In this document: piece after piece, positions 54,374 to 64,000 of the stretch
Layout of the letters: every line of letters starts with the position of its first letter
Position numbering within the stretch: position 1 is the stretch's first letter
NCBI GenBank assembly: GCA_016214145.1
Contig: JACRPA010000002.1
Location: forward strand, 620,001-684,000
Reading direction: 5' to 3'
Source: Rhodocyclales bacterium
GTDB lineage: Bacteria > Pseudomonadota > Gammaproteobacteria > Burkholderiales > Rhodocyclaceae
DNA length: 64,000 nucleotides
Notes under the pieces: model-generated
The model's database searches: none
Told to the model about the DNA's origin: nothing
Seen by the model: the letters and a program-made list of their open reading frames with translations, nothing else
Position numbers and translations under genes: made by a program

Positions 54374-54386
54374 GGGATACCTCTTT

Positions 54387-54477
54387 CAACGCGAAGGACG
54401 CAAAGACGCAAAGGGCGCAAAGGAATTCAAATAAAACGCCTTCTTTGCGTCTTTGCGTCTTTGCGATCTTTGCGTTG
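54387..54477. repeat. TTTGCGTC-type dyad repeat
   Basis: CAACGCGAAGGACGCAAAGACG ... TTCTTTGCGTCTTTGCG ... TTTGCGTTG. Second copy of the element at 9198-9286. It lies between the hydrolase gene and the acetoacetyl-CoA synthetase stop. Confidence 0.85.
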
Positions 54478-54485
54478 AGTGTGGT

Positions 54486-56437
<1,952 letters not shown>

Positions 56438-56441
<4 letters not shown>

Positions 56442-56857
56442 TTCATTTCCTCTTCGGCAAGACTTCTCATGTTGTCGGGCAGCGGGATGGAGCGGCCGCT
56501 GGCGGGATTGATCCAGACCATCTTGGCGTCGCCCGTGGCATACAGTCTTTCGTCCCCCTGCAGGCGCAACTCATAGTGGGTCGGCAGGCTGCTGCGGCCC
56601 GGATGGCCGATGAACATGCGCACCTCGACGTTGCCCGGATAGACGAACGGCACAAGAAAGGTGCAGCTGGCATTGACGATGACCGGCCCTTCCTTGGCGT
56701 TCTGCCCCGTGTTGTAGCCGAGCTGCTCGAACCACGCGATGCGGGCCTGTTCCATGTAGCGGAAATAGACCGTGTTGTTGACGTGCCCCATGGCGTCCAT
56801 GTCGCCCCAGCGGATGGGCAGGGTCGTGGTGAATATCAGCTTGCGCTTGTGTTCCAT
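56438..56857 (-). CDS. Hotdog-fold acyl-CoA thioesterase
   Basis: The product is 139 residues of the 4-hydroxybenzoyl-CoA thioesterase / YbgC-like family. [28 protein letters not shown] contains the active-site Asp (Asp19 or Asp21) and His25-Val-Asn27. A single hotdog domain follows with [17 protein letters not shown]. It hydrolyses short acyl-CoAs, and its coupling to acetoacetyl-CoA synthetase suggests CoA recycling. It is divergent from the ETF-QO gene. Confidence 0.9.
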
Positions 56858-56933
56858 CTACATGAATAGTGCAGGGATAAAACCGAATTATAATGTCAGC
56901 CACCCTGCCCAGAACAAAACAACGGGAAACAGC

Positions 56934-58565
56934 ATGCAACGCGAATCCATGGAATTCGATGTCGTCATCGTCGGCGGCGGCCCGGCCGGCCTCGCCGCGG
57001 CGATACGGCTGAAGCAGCTCGACGCCGGCATCAACGTCTGCCTGATCGAGAAGGGCGCCGAGATCGGCGCGCACATCCTCTCCGGCGCGGTGATGGACCC
57101 GCGCGCGCTGAACGAGCTGATTCCAGACTGGAAGGAAAAGGGCGCACCGCTCGACACGCCGGTCACGGAAGACCGCTTCCTCATCTTCTCCGAGACGGGC
57201 GGCATCAGGCTGCCCAACGCCCTGCTGCCCGGCTGCTTCCTCAACCACGGCAACTACATCGTCAGCCTGGGCAACCTTTGCCGCTGGCTGGCGCAGCAGG
57301 CCGAGGCATTGGGTGTCGAGATTTATCCGGGCTTCGCCGGCGCCGAGGTCCTCTATCGCGAAGACGGTTCCGTGAGCGGCGTGGCGACCGGCGACATGGG
57401 CGTCGGCCGCGACGGACAGCCGACGGACGCCTATCAGCCGGGCATGGAACTTCTCGGCAAGTACACCCTCTTCGCCGAAGGCTGCCGCGGCCACCTCGGC
57501 AAGCAGCTGGAGGAGAAATTCAGGCTGCGCAACGGCGCCGACCCGCAGGTCTACGGCATCGGCATCAAGGAACTGTGGGAGATTCAGCCCGGGAAACACG
57601 TGAAGGGCCTGGTCATGCACACCGGCGGCTGGCCGATGGCAGCCGACACCTACGGCGGCGGCTTCGCCTACCACCTCGAGGGCAACCTCGTCGCCATCGG
57701 CTACGTGGTCGGGCTGGCCTACAGCAACCCCTGGCTGTCGCCCTTCGAGGAATTCCAGCGCTACAAGCTGCACCCGCTGGTGAAGCCCTTCCTCGAGGGC
57801 GGCAAGCGCATCGCCTACGGCGCGCGGGCGATGACGGCGGGCGGCCTGCAGGCGCTGCCGAAACTGATCTTCCCCGGCGGCGCGCTGATCGGCGACGACG
57901 CCGGCTTCCTCAACGCCGCGCGCATCAAGGGTTCGCACTCGGCCCTGAAGACCGGCATGCTCGCCGCCGAGGCGCTCGCCGAGGCGCTCGGCGCCGGCCG
58001 CAGCGGCGACGAACTGACCGCCTATCCGCAGAAATTCCGCGAATCCTGGCTCTACGAGGAACTGCACCGCACGCGCAACTTCAAGCCGTGGATGAGCAAG
58101 GGGCTGTGGCTGGGTTCATTGATGTTCGGCATCGACCAGCAGGTGCTCCGCGGCAAGGCGCCGTGGACGCTGCGCCTCAGCGCCGATCATCTCAAGCTGA
58201 AAAGGGCGGCGGATTGCAAGCCGATCGACTACCCGAAACCCGACGGGATCATCACCTTCGACAAACTCTCCTCGGTGTTCCTCTCCAACACCAACCACGA
58301 GGAAAACCAGCCCTGCCACCTGCGCCTGAAGGACGAGAGCGTGCCGATCCGCACCAACCTCGCCCTCTACGACGCGCCCGAGCAGCGCTACTGCCCGGCC
58401 GGCGTCTACGAGATCGTGCGCGACGCCGACGGCGCCAACCCGCGCCTGCAGATCAACGCGCAGAACTGCGTGCACTGCAAGACCTGCGACATCAAGGACC
58501 CGACGCAGAACATCACCTGGGTGGTGCCCCAGGGCGGCGAAGGCCCTGTTTATCCCAACATGTAA
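56934..58565 (+). CDS. Electron-transfer flavoprotein-ubiquinone oxidoreductase
   Basis: The product is 543 residues from ATG 56934; earlier in-frame starts lie antisense to the thioesterase gene. The FAD motif is VVIVGGGPAGLAAAIRLKQL, followed by GAHILSGAVMDPRALNELIPDW and the quinone-site region GGWPMAADTYGGGFAYHLEG. The C-terminal [4Fe-4S] ligands are in NCVHCKTCDIKDPTQNI, after an upstream Cys in RYCPAGVYE. It transfers electrons from ETF to the ubiquinone pool for acyl-CoA dehydrogenases such as the one at 61.5 kb. About 30 bp after the stop, a degenerate duplicate of the last 27 bp is visible. Confidence 0.95.
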   Translation: MQRESMEFDVVIVGGGPAGLAAAIRLKQLDAGINVCLIEKGAEIGAHILSGAVMDPRALNELIPDWKEKGAPLDTPVTEDRFLIFSETGGIRLPNALLPGCFLNHGNYIVSLGNLCRWLAQQAEALGVEIYPGFAGAEVLYREDGSVSGVATGDMGVGRDGQPTDAYQPGMELLGKYTLFAEGCRGHLGKQLEEKFRLRNGADPQVYGIGIKELWEIQPGKHVKGLVMHTGGWPMAADTYGGGFAYHLEGNLVAIGYVVGLAYSNPWLSPFEEFQRYKLHPLVKPFLEGGKRIAYGARAMTAGGLQALPKLIFPGGALIGDDAGFLNAARIKGSHSALKTGMLAAEALAEALGAGRSGDELTAYPQKFRESWLYEELHRTRNFKPWMSKGLWLGSLMFGIDQQVLRGKAPWTLRLSADHLKLKRAADCKPIDYPKPDGIITFDKLSSVFLSNTNHEENQPCHLRLKDESVPIRTNLALYDAPEQRYCPAGVYEIVRDADGANPRLQINAQNCVHCKTCDIKDPTQNITWVVPQGGEGPVYPNM

Positions 58566-58641
58566 CCTTCTTCGCCGCCTCCCAATCCTGCGCGGCGAAG
58601 GGCCCGTCTATCCCGACAGGCAGCCGTAGCCGGCTTCGCCC

Positions 58642-60930
58642 TCATTTCAGGCTCAGGCTGTCGAGCACGCCATTCACGGCGCGCTCGAAAAGGGGCGCGT
58701 CGCTGACGATCCGGGCCATGCCGGTGCGGAACTGGTAGGCCAGCGCCTCCTGCGAAATCGAAGTCGCCCGTGGCGAACGCGGATTGGTGAAGAGGAAGAT
58801 GCCGCGCTGCGGGCTGATCCAGGAGAGCCGGGCGCGCGCCGGAATGGCTTCAGCCTGGCGAAACTCCACCCAATCCCCGCGGCTGAGCGCCGACACCCGC
58901 TGCAGGTGAATGTCCCCCGCCGACACGATCGACGGGCTGGCGCCCACCAGCGCCACCTCCTCGATCTGCACGTCGTCCTCGGTAATGCGCGTGATGAACA
59001 GCTCGCCCTCGGGGTTTACGCTGTATTGCGCCATCGGCGAAGGCGCCGGCCGGTCGGCGGCCGGCTCGACCGCTGCCGCCGCGCTCCCCTCGCCCAGGTT
59101 CAGCCCGGCCTTGACCGCCGCCGAGTGCAGGGCCACCAGTTCGTCGAAGAAGCGTCCGCGCTGCTCCTGCGGCAGGCTGATCACGTCAAGGCCGACGTGC
59201 ATGGCGCGCAGCAGGCCCGGCAGGGTGTTCACCAGTTGCTTGCGCTCGTCGCTGTTCGCCTTCGGCGCGACGCTCCAGACGAGGTCGTCCATCATGGCCA
59301 GCGCGCTCAGGTAGGCGTGGTGGTCCTCGCCGTGGCGCAGGTACAGCTCCTTCAGCACAGGCTGCCAATGGTCGAGCAGGAAGCGCTGCACGCTCTGCGG
59401 CACGCTCGACGAAAGGCGGCGCGATACCGCCTCGCCGGCGACGACCCAGGCGATTTCCTCGATCTCGCGCTTGCGCATGAGTTCCGCCGAGCGCTCCGCG
59501 ATCCCCTCGGCCATGGCATCCCGCTCGGCGACGAAGGCGTTCAGCAGGTTGAGCGCGTCCGTGAAGATCTGAACGTCGCGCTCGAAATCGTTCTGGATGC
59601 GCTCGGCGATGAAGGCGATTTCCTGAAAGAGCGGATCGTCCTGGTCGACCGCCTCGCCCCAGCCGACGGCGGCCTGCGAGATGCCGTCGAGCAGCCTGCG
59701 CGCCGGATGCGTCCTGCTCGAGAAGAAGGACTTGTCGAGCATCGCCACCTTGAGCACGGGAATCTGCAGGCGCCCCACAAGCGCCTTGATGGCGTCCGGA
59801 ATCTTCGCATCGTCGAAGATGAAGTCGAACAGCATGGCGACGATGTCGATGGTGATCGCATCGAGCTGGCCGACGCCCTGCGTCACGCTGTTGGCCTTGA
59901 CCTGGTGCAGGACGTTCATGGTGCCGAGCGCCTGGCCCAGGTCGGGCAGGCCTTCGACGCGGCTCTTCTCCCCCATCAGCGTATCGAGGCGCTGCATCTC
60001 GGTCAGGGAATCGATGAAGGCGCTCTGGACGCTCGCCGCCTGCAAGGCGGTCCCGCCTGCGACGGGCGCCAACGCCGGCGCGGCGGCGTCCCGCGGCAGG
60101 CCGGCCGTTTGCGCCTGCACCAATTGCTGCAGGGTGGCCAGCAGGTCTCCGCCGCCGGTCTCGCCCCGGGGCGGCGCCGGCGCCGGCTCCTGTTTTTCCG
60201 CCGGCCTGGCTGGCGACGGGGAATTCACCGGCTTGCGGTAGGCGGAGCGCAGATCGGGCAGAACGTTCCAGCGCACCATCTCGCTGTTGAGATCGGCATA
60301 GACGGCATGCAGGGCCCGGGAGACGTGCTGCTCGATCTGCTTGAGCAGCACCAGCTTGAGCCTGACGCCGCCCTCGATCTCGTCGCAGGCGCGCTTGAGC
60401 GCGTCGCAGACGGCCTGCGGGCTGATGGGGTTCTCCTCCTCCTTCAACTCGTTCTTGCCGAGCAGCATGGCGACGCGCTCGCCGAGCAGCGACAGCTCAT
60501 CCTCGTTCTGCTCGCGCAGGCGGGTCGCCAGATCCTGCATGGCGATGCTCTCGGCGAGGTCGTCCTCCTCGACCAGGCGTAGCTCCTGCGTCGAGGCGGC
60601 GAGGGTCTTCATGGCGGTATCCATCCCGCCGCGCATCTTGTGGTTGAAGACCTCGACGAAATGGCGCGAGAAGGCGGCCTCGATCTTCGGCCAATTCTCC
60701 TTGGCCTTGCCGCGCACCTCGAGATAGAGATTCTGCATCTCGCGGTCGTAGCTGGACTCGGCCATCTGGAACAGGTCTTCCTCGACGTCGGCCAGCATCC
60801 CGCGCAACGACCCGGACAGCCCCCTCATGGCCATTTCGCGGCAATCGTTGAGCATGCGGCTCGATTCCGCCGCGCTTAACTGGCGCCGTTCGTTCAGGTT
60901 GACGACATTGTTCAATGCGTTCGCAGCCAT
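58642..60930 (-). CDS. DUF1631 family protein
   Basis: The product is 762 residues from ATG 60930, preceded by GGAGG. It is mostly helical. N-terminal stretches MLNDCREMAMRGLSGSLRGML and ESSYDREMQNLYLEVRGKAKENWP are typical of DUF1631. A Pro-rich linker (about 245-270) leads to the conserved QSAFIDSLTEMQRLDTLMG and MLFDFIFDDAKIPDAIKALVGRLQIPVLKVAMLD, here cut into recognisable pieces. A short beta-rich C-terminus (SRGDWVEFRQ, LSWISPQRGIFLF) is present without the canonical PilZ residues. Function is not known. Upstream on the same strand lies a GEMM-I riboswitch, so expression is probably c-di-GMP-dependent. Confidence 0.85.
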   Translation of the reverse strand: MAANALNNVVNLNERRQLSAAESSRMLNDCREMAMRGLSGSLRGMLADVEEDLFQMAESSYDREMQNLYLEVRGKAKENWPKIEAAFSRHFVEVFNHKMRGGMDTAMKTLAASTQELRLVEEDDLAESIAMQDLATRLREQNEDELSLLGERVAMLLGKNELKEEENPISPQAVCDALKRACDEIEGGVRLKLVLLKQIEQHVSRALHAVYADLNSEMVRWNVLPDLRSAYRKPVNSPSPARPAEKQEPAPAPPRGETGGGDLLATLQQLVQAQTAGLPRDAAAPALAPVAGGTALQAASVQSAFIDSLTEMQRLDTLMGEKSRVEGLPDLGQALGTMNVLHQVKANSVTQGVGQLDAITIDIVAMLFDFIFDDAKIPDAIKALVGRLQIPVLKVAMLDKSFFSSRTHPARRLLDGISQAAVGWGEAVDQDDPLFQEIAFIAERIQNDFERDVQIFTDALNLLNAFVAERDAMAEGIAERSAELMRKREIEEIAWVVAGEAVSRRLSSSVPQSVQRFLLDHWQPVLKELYLRHGEDHHAYLSALAMMDDLVWSVAPKANSDERKQLVNTLPGLLRAMHVGLDVISLPQEQRGRFFDELVALHSAAVKAGLNLGEGSAAAAVEPAADRPAPSPMAQYSVNPEGELFITRITEDDVQIEEVALVGASPSIVSAGDIHLQRVSALSRGDWVEFRQAEAIPARARLSWISPQRGIFLFTNPRSPRATSISQEALAYQFRTGMARIVSDAPLFERAVNGVLDSLSLK

Positions 60931-61130
60931 GTTCGCCTCCATTCGCAGCCGTGCCGCGCAGCGCGCGGCGAACGGCATTCAGGCCGATGCCGAAGCGGCA
61001 GCGACCGGCGGGCGAACCTCACCGGGAGGGAGGCGCAAGCAACGGGTCGGGCGGGAATGGCGCGAAACTGCGAACCGGGCGGCTTCGCCCGGCAAGACAT
61101 TGACAGAAAGAAAGGCACGACTCATTGCGA

Positions 61131-61232
61131 CCCCCATCTGGCAACTCCGCTGCCATAGAACTTCCGTGAGCCGGAAAGTCCCTTAGACCGGTTGTTTTGC
61201 GCCCCCATCTTTCGATGGGTTTGCCCTTATCA
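61131..61232 (-). ncRNA. GEMM-I (cyclic di-GMP-I) riboswitch
   Basis: Read on the minus strand, all hallmarks of the class are present in order: GGGCAAACC (complement of 61218-61226); a CATC-GAAA-GATG stem-tetraloop; GGGGCGCAAAA; CCGGTCTAAGG (complement of 61181-61191); and the 3' hairpin TATGGCAGCGGAGTTGCCAG ending in ATGG, closely like the Vc2 aptamer. The aptamer ends about 200 bp before the DUF1631 start codon. The leader between holds a CCGGGCGGCTTCGCCCGG hairpin (near 61071-61088) without a T-run, so translational or antitermination control is likely. The rest of the gap (61233-61469) shows only an AT-rich, palindrome-containing stretch (CGTGAAATATTTCACG) that may hold the promoter. Confidence 0.88.
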
Positions 61233-61310
61233 GATTCGGCGATCCGTCCGCCATGTCGGCAATCGGACCGATTTCCCGAGGCCTTCGAGCCGTAAATCCT
61301 CAGGAGCTAT

Positions 61311-61326
61311 CGTGAAATATTTCACG
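61311..61326. promoter_or_regulatory. Palindrome upstream of the riboswitch
   Basis: CGTGAAATATTTCACG is a perfect 16-bp palindrome, followed by AT-rich ATCACAAATAATAAATAG. It lies about 80 bp upstream of the GEMM-I aptamer on the minus strand and could be a transcription-factor site. The factor is unknown. Confidence 0.4.
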
Positions 61327-61469
61327 ATCACAAATAATAAATAGCACGCATGGATTCAATGCGCAACTGTCGTCGCCCCCCGACAGTATCACTTCAATAG
61401 TCGTGTTTCTTGTTTAATATCATCAGGATGCCGTCTCGTGCTGGAAGAGCGGCAAATCGGAAGCTGCAG

Positions 61470-61509
61470 AAAAAAAGATGCGGGGCGACGGCTTGCAGCG
61501 CCGCCCCGC
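61470..61509 (-). terminator. Rho-independent terminator after acyl-CoA dehydrogenase gene
   Basis: On the minus strand GCGGGGCG and CGCCCCGC pair (complements of 61502-61509 and 61480-61487), with inner GC pairs, then ATC and TTTTTTT. It starts 8 bp after the stop codon. Confidence 0.85.
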
Positions 61510-61516
61510 CCGGGAC

Positions 61517-63307
61517 TTACAGATGTTCCTCCGCCACGGCCAGCGCGCCAGCGCCGCCCTTGATGACCGTCTGGGCCAGGCCGGACGCCTGCGACAGGAC
61601 ATGGTCGGCGTAGAAGCGGGTGGTGGCGATCTTCGTCGGGTAGTAGGGGTCGCCGTCGCCGGCGGCGATCTTCGCCTGCGCCACCAGCGCGGCGCGGGCC
61701 ATCTGCCATCCGCCGGAGACGATGCCCATCAGCCTGAGGAAGGGCACGGCGCCCACATGCACGCCCTTGATGTCCTGGCTGAAGTTCGTCGCGATGTAGG
61801 TGGCCGCCTCGGCCAGCGCCTGTATGCCGCGCGAAAAGCCGGCGTGGATGGCGGCGAAGTCCTCGCCGGGCTGCCTGGCCAGCGCCGCCTCGACCTGCTT
61901 CATGATGCCGATGACGGCCTTGATCGTGGCGCCGCCCTCGCGGGCGATCTTGCGGCCGATCAGGTCGTTCGCCTGGATGCCGGTGGTGCCTTCGTAGATG
62001 GTGGTGATGCGCGCGTCGCGCAGGTATTGCGCGGCGCCGGTCTCCTCGATGAAGCCCATGCCGCCGTGGATCTGCACGCCGAGCGAGGCGACCTCGATGC
62101 CGGTCTCGGTGCTCCAGCCCTTCACCACCGGAATCATGAGATCGACGAAGGCCTGGTTGCGCTTGCGCTCCTCGCCGTCGGGATGGTGCGCCGCCGCGTC
62201 GTGCGCCGCGGCCACGACGTAGGCCAGCGCCCGCATCGCCTCGGCCTGCGACTTCATCAGCATCAGCATGCGGCGGATGTCCGGGTGGCGGATGATCGGC
62301 ACCGGACCCGAGCCGTCGGCGAGGTCGCGCCCCTGGATGCGCTCCTTCGCGTACTCCAGCGCGCGCTGGTAGGCGCGGTCGGCGATGGCCACGCCCTCCA
62401 GGCCGACGGCGAAGCGCGCGGCGTTCATCATGACGAACATGTACTTGAGGCCTTCGTTCTCCTTGCCGACGAGGTAGCCGATGGCGCCGCCGTTGTCGCC
62501 GAAGGCCATGACGCAGGTCGGGCTGGCGTGGATGCCGAGCTTGTGCTCGATGGAGACGCAGCGCGCGTCGTTGCGCTGGCCGGGGGTGCCGTCGGCGTTG
62601 GGAAGGAACTTCGGCACGACGAAGAGCGAGATGCCCTTCACCCCCTCGGGCGCGTCCGGCGTGCGGGCCAGCACGAGATGGATGATGTTCTCCGTCATGT
62701 CGTGCTCGCCGTAGGTGATGAAGATCTTCTGGCCGAAGATCCTGTAGCTGCCGTCGCCCTGCGGCACGGCGCGCGAGCGCACCAGCGACAGGTCCGAGCC
62801 TGCCTGCGGCTCGGTCAGGTTCATGGTGCCGGTCCAGCTGCCCTCGATCATCTTCGGCAGGTAGGTTGCCTTCAGCCCGGGCGAACCGTTCAGGGTGATC
62901 GCCTCGATGGCGCCGGTGGTGAGCAGCGGACACAGGGAAAAGGCCATGTTGGAGGCCTTCCACATTTCCTGCACGGCGGCGACCACCACCTTGGGCATGC
63001 CCTGCCCGCCGAATTCAGGCTCGCAGCCGATGCCGTTCCAGCCGTTCTCGATGAACTGGCGGTAGGCTTCCTTGAAGCCTTGCGGCATGGTGACATTGCT
63101 GTCGTGCCATTTGGCGCCCTCGTGATCGCCGGAACCGTTGATCGGCGAAAGCGCGCCGGAGGCGAACTTCCCCGCCTCCTCGAGAATGGCGTCCACCGTG
63201 TCGGGCGAGGCTTCCTCATAGCCGGGCAGCTTGGCAACCTGCTCGATGCCGGCCAGTTCGCGCAGCACGAAATGCATGTCGTTGAGGGGAGCGGAATAAG
63301 TACTCAT
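61517..63307 (-). CDS. Acyl-CoA dehydrogenase (long, C-terminally extended type)
   Basis: The product is 596 residues, about 200 more than classical acyl-CoA dehydrogenases. This fits the DmdC/FadE-like group with an extra C-terminal domain. FAD and substrate regions include GTMNLTEPQAGSDLSLVRSRA, IFITYGEHD, VSIEHKLGIHASPTCVM and MMNAARFAVGLEGVAIADRAYQRAL. IHGGMGFIEETGAAQYLRDARITTIYEGTTGIQ carries the catalytic-loop residues. It would feed electrons through ETF to the ETF-QO encoded nearby. The natural acyl chain is unknown; 3-methylthiopropanoyl-CoA or long-chain acyl-CoA are family possibilities. Confidence 0.92.
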   Translation of the reverse strand: MSTYSAPLNDMHFVLRELAGIEQVAKLPGYEEASPDTVDAILEEAGKFASGALSPINGSGDHEGAKWHDSNVTMPQGFKEAYRQFIENGWNGIGCEPEFGGQGMPKVVVAAVQEMWKASNMAFSLCPLLTTGAIEAITLNGSPGLKATYLPKMIEGSWTGTMNLTEPQAGSDLSLVRSRAVPQGDGSYRIFGQKIFITYGEHDMTENIIHLVLARTPDAPEGVKGISLFVVPKFLPNADGTPGQRNDARCVSIEHKLGIHASPTCVMAFGDNGGAIGYLVGKENEGLKYMFVMMNAARFAVGLEGVAIADRAYQRALEYAKERIQGRDLADGSGPVPIIRHPDIRRMLMLMKSQAEAMRALAYVVAAAHDAAAHHPDGEERKRNQAFVDLMIPVVKGWSTETGIEVASLGVQIHGGMGFIEETGAAQYLRDARITTIYEGTTGIQANDLIGRKIAREGGATIKAVIGIMKQVEAALARQPGEDFAAIHAGFSRGIQALAEAATYIATNFSQDIKGVHVGAVPFLRLMGIVSGGWQMARAALVAQAKIAAGDGDPYYPTKIATTRFYADHVLSQASGLAQTVIKGGAGALAVAEEHL

Positions 63308-63326
63308 GCTTTTCTCCTAATGGTAT

Positions 63327-64000
63327 TCACGCAGGACCGGAAAGCCGGTCATTCAGGATGTCTTCCAGCAGCAGTATCTCGGTCACCACCGAGACCGGGA
63401 AACCCATGCGCTCGCCGCCGCGATTGTCGACAAGCAGATGGCGCAGATACTCCAGGCAGGCGGCGTCGGGCCATGTTGCCTGAACCTTCGCCAGAATGTG
63501 GGGTATCTGCTCTAAACAGAGAATCTCCGTGTGCTCCTCGTCGTCGAAGAAGGAACGCAACGGCTCGCCCGCCACGCCCTCGTCCCAGCCCGGCACGCGC
63601 ACATTGAAATGGCCGTGCACGGTTGCGGCGGCGCGCTCGAAGTCCTCGCGCATGCCGGTCTGTCTGTGGAGATCGAGCAGTTTCAGCCACGGCCGCAAGG
63701 ATGTCGCCGGGTGGTCGTGCAGGTAATCCTTGAGCGCCTGCATGGCTCCCGTCGTGCGGCCGTAGCTCAGCATCACCTCGGCGAGACCGAGGGCGTGGTC
63801 CATTTCCTCGCGTACCGGATCGACGGGCAGGGACGGCGCCGCCTCCGGCGCGGGAACCGTGTGCCGCTTCAGGCCATCCGCAGCTTCGTCGGCTTGCGGC
63901 GGCGCTTCGGGCTCCGGCGGGACATCAGGTGCCGCCGGGGAGCGCGCCACGACAGCCGGGCGCGGCTGGCCTTGCGCACGGCGCATCCTGAACAGGAACA
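63327..64000 (-). CDS. C-terminal part of a membrane-anchored, FimV-like protein (5' end outside window)
   Basis: The open frame runs off the right edge. The first visible residues, FLFRMRRAQ, look like the end of a membrane segment followed by basic residues, so the ATG at 63986 is probably internal. A Pro/Ala-rich linker follows, then two helical repeat segments (REEMDHALGLAEVMLSYGRT, HPATSLRPWLKLLDLHRQTG) like the C-terminal TPR-like region of FimV. The last 100 residues contain the helical ACLEYLRHLLVDNRGGERMGF. FimV-type proteins organise type IV pili and polar assemblies. The name here is an inference from architecture. It lies 20 bp upstream of the acyl-CoA dehydrogenase gene on the same strand. 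Confidence 0.65.
   Translation of the reverse strand, partial: FLFRMRRAQGQPRPAVVARSPAAPDVPPEPEAPPQADEAADGLKRHTVPAPEAAPSLPVDPVREEMDHALGLAEVMLSYGRTTGAMQALKDYLHDHPATSLRPWLKLLDLHRQTGMREDFERAAATVHGHFNVRVPGWDEGVAGEPLRSFFDDEEHTEILCLEQIPHILAKVQATWPDAACLEYLRHLLVDNRGGERMGFPVSVVTEILLLEDILNDRLSGPA

Noticed and set aside
60912-61118. Short minus-strand ORF in the riboswitch leader
   Set aside because: It is Arg/Pro/Ser-rich, overlaps the DUF1631 start and lacks a ribosome site. It may only be leader RNA.
61233-61469. Possible additional small RNA or ORF upstream of the riboswitch
   Set aside because: Only a palindrome and AT-rich sequence are visible. There is no coding signature and no terminator-promoter pair other than those listed.

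Overview
This 64 kb window is GC-rich, densely coded bacterial chromosome. Gene content and order point to a betaproteobacterium, most likely Rhodocyclales-like. The main clue is the sdhCDABE-gltA-sucAB-lpdA-zapE run with a divergent gntR/mdh pair. Supporting clues are a DUF1631 protein, single-chain pyruvate carboxylase and the repeat families. The species cannot be named from sequence reading alone. No tRNA, rRNA, CRISPR array, transposase or integron integrase gene was found.

Layout. (1) 1-2120: tail of an unknown gene and a secreted DUF3857/transglutaminase-like protein. (2) About 2420-5650: an AT-richer, same-strand array of small genes separated by attC-like sites. It reads as an integron cassette array without an integrase (CALIN). 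Its cargo is an MDR oxidoreductase, a small membrane protein, a lipoprotein and a secreted protein; a second lipoprotein gene (5724-6452) lies beside it. (3) 6516-24106: the TCA-cycle region. On the minus strand are sdhC-D-A-B-sdhE-gltA-sucA-sucB-lpdA-zapE. Divergently are mdh, a CitE-like gene and acnB, with a GntR regulator between. (4) 24249-28718: small genes, a LysR regulator, a CDP-alcohol phosphatidyltransferase, a long-form hisG and an MBL-fold gene. (5) 28952-34343: three overlapping signalling genes: a PAS sensor, an ethylene-receptor-like histidine kinase, and a REC-PAS-GAF-PAS-HD-GYP protein. (6) 34478-41733: EF-hand protein, pyruvate carboxylase, a pyruvyltransferase-like gene carrying palindromic insertions, and two PIN-type toxin-antitoxin modules. 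(7) 41883-51749: diguanylate cyclase, secreted caspase-like protein, dusC, 3-hydroxyacyl-CoA dehydrogenase, bioA-bioF-bioD, an L-2-hydroxyglutarate oxidase-like enzyme, a lone PIN protein. (8) 51929-64000: recQ, isochorismatase-like hydrolase, acetoacetyl-CoA synthetase plus thioesterase, ETF-ubiquinone oxidoreductase, DUF1631 protein under a GEMM-I (c-di-GMP) riboswitch, acyl-CoA dehydrogenase, and the C-terminus of a membrane-anchored protein.

Together the genes describe a respiratory heterotroph with a full oxidative TCA branch, anaplerosis, acyl-CoA and ketone-body use and biotin synthesis (biotin serves the pyruvate carboxylase). c-di-GMP signalling appears three times: GGDEF synthase, HD-GYP hydrolase and GEMM-I riboswitch.

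The window is unusually rich in short dispersed repeats. At least five palindromic families occupy intergenic gaps, and several copies lie in frame inside genes or supply the stop codon. A sixth family, a 25-bp module with six copies and one complete element with inverted termini, was not recognised.
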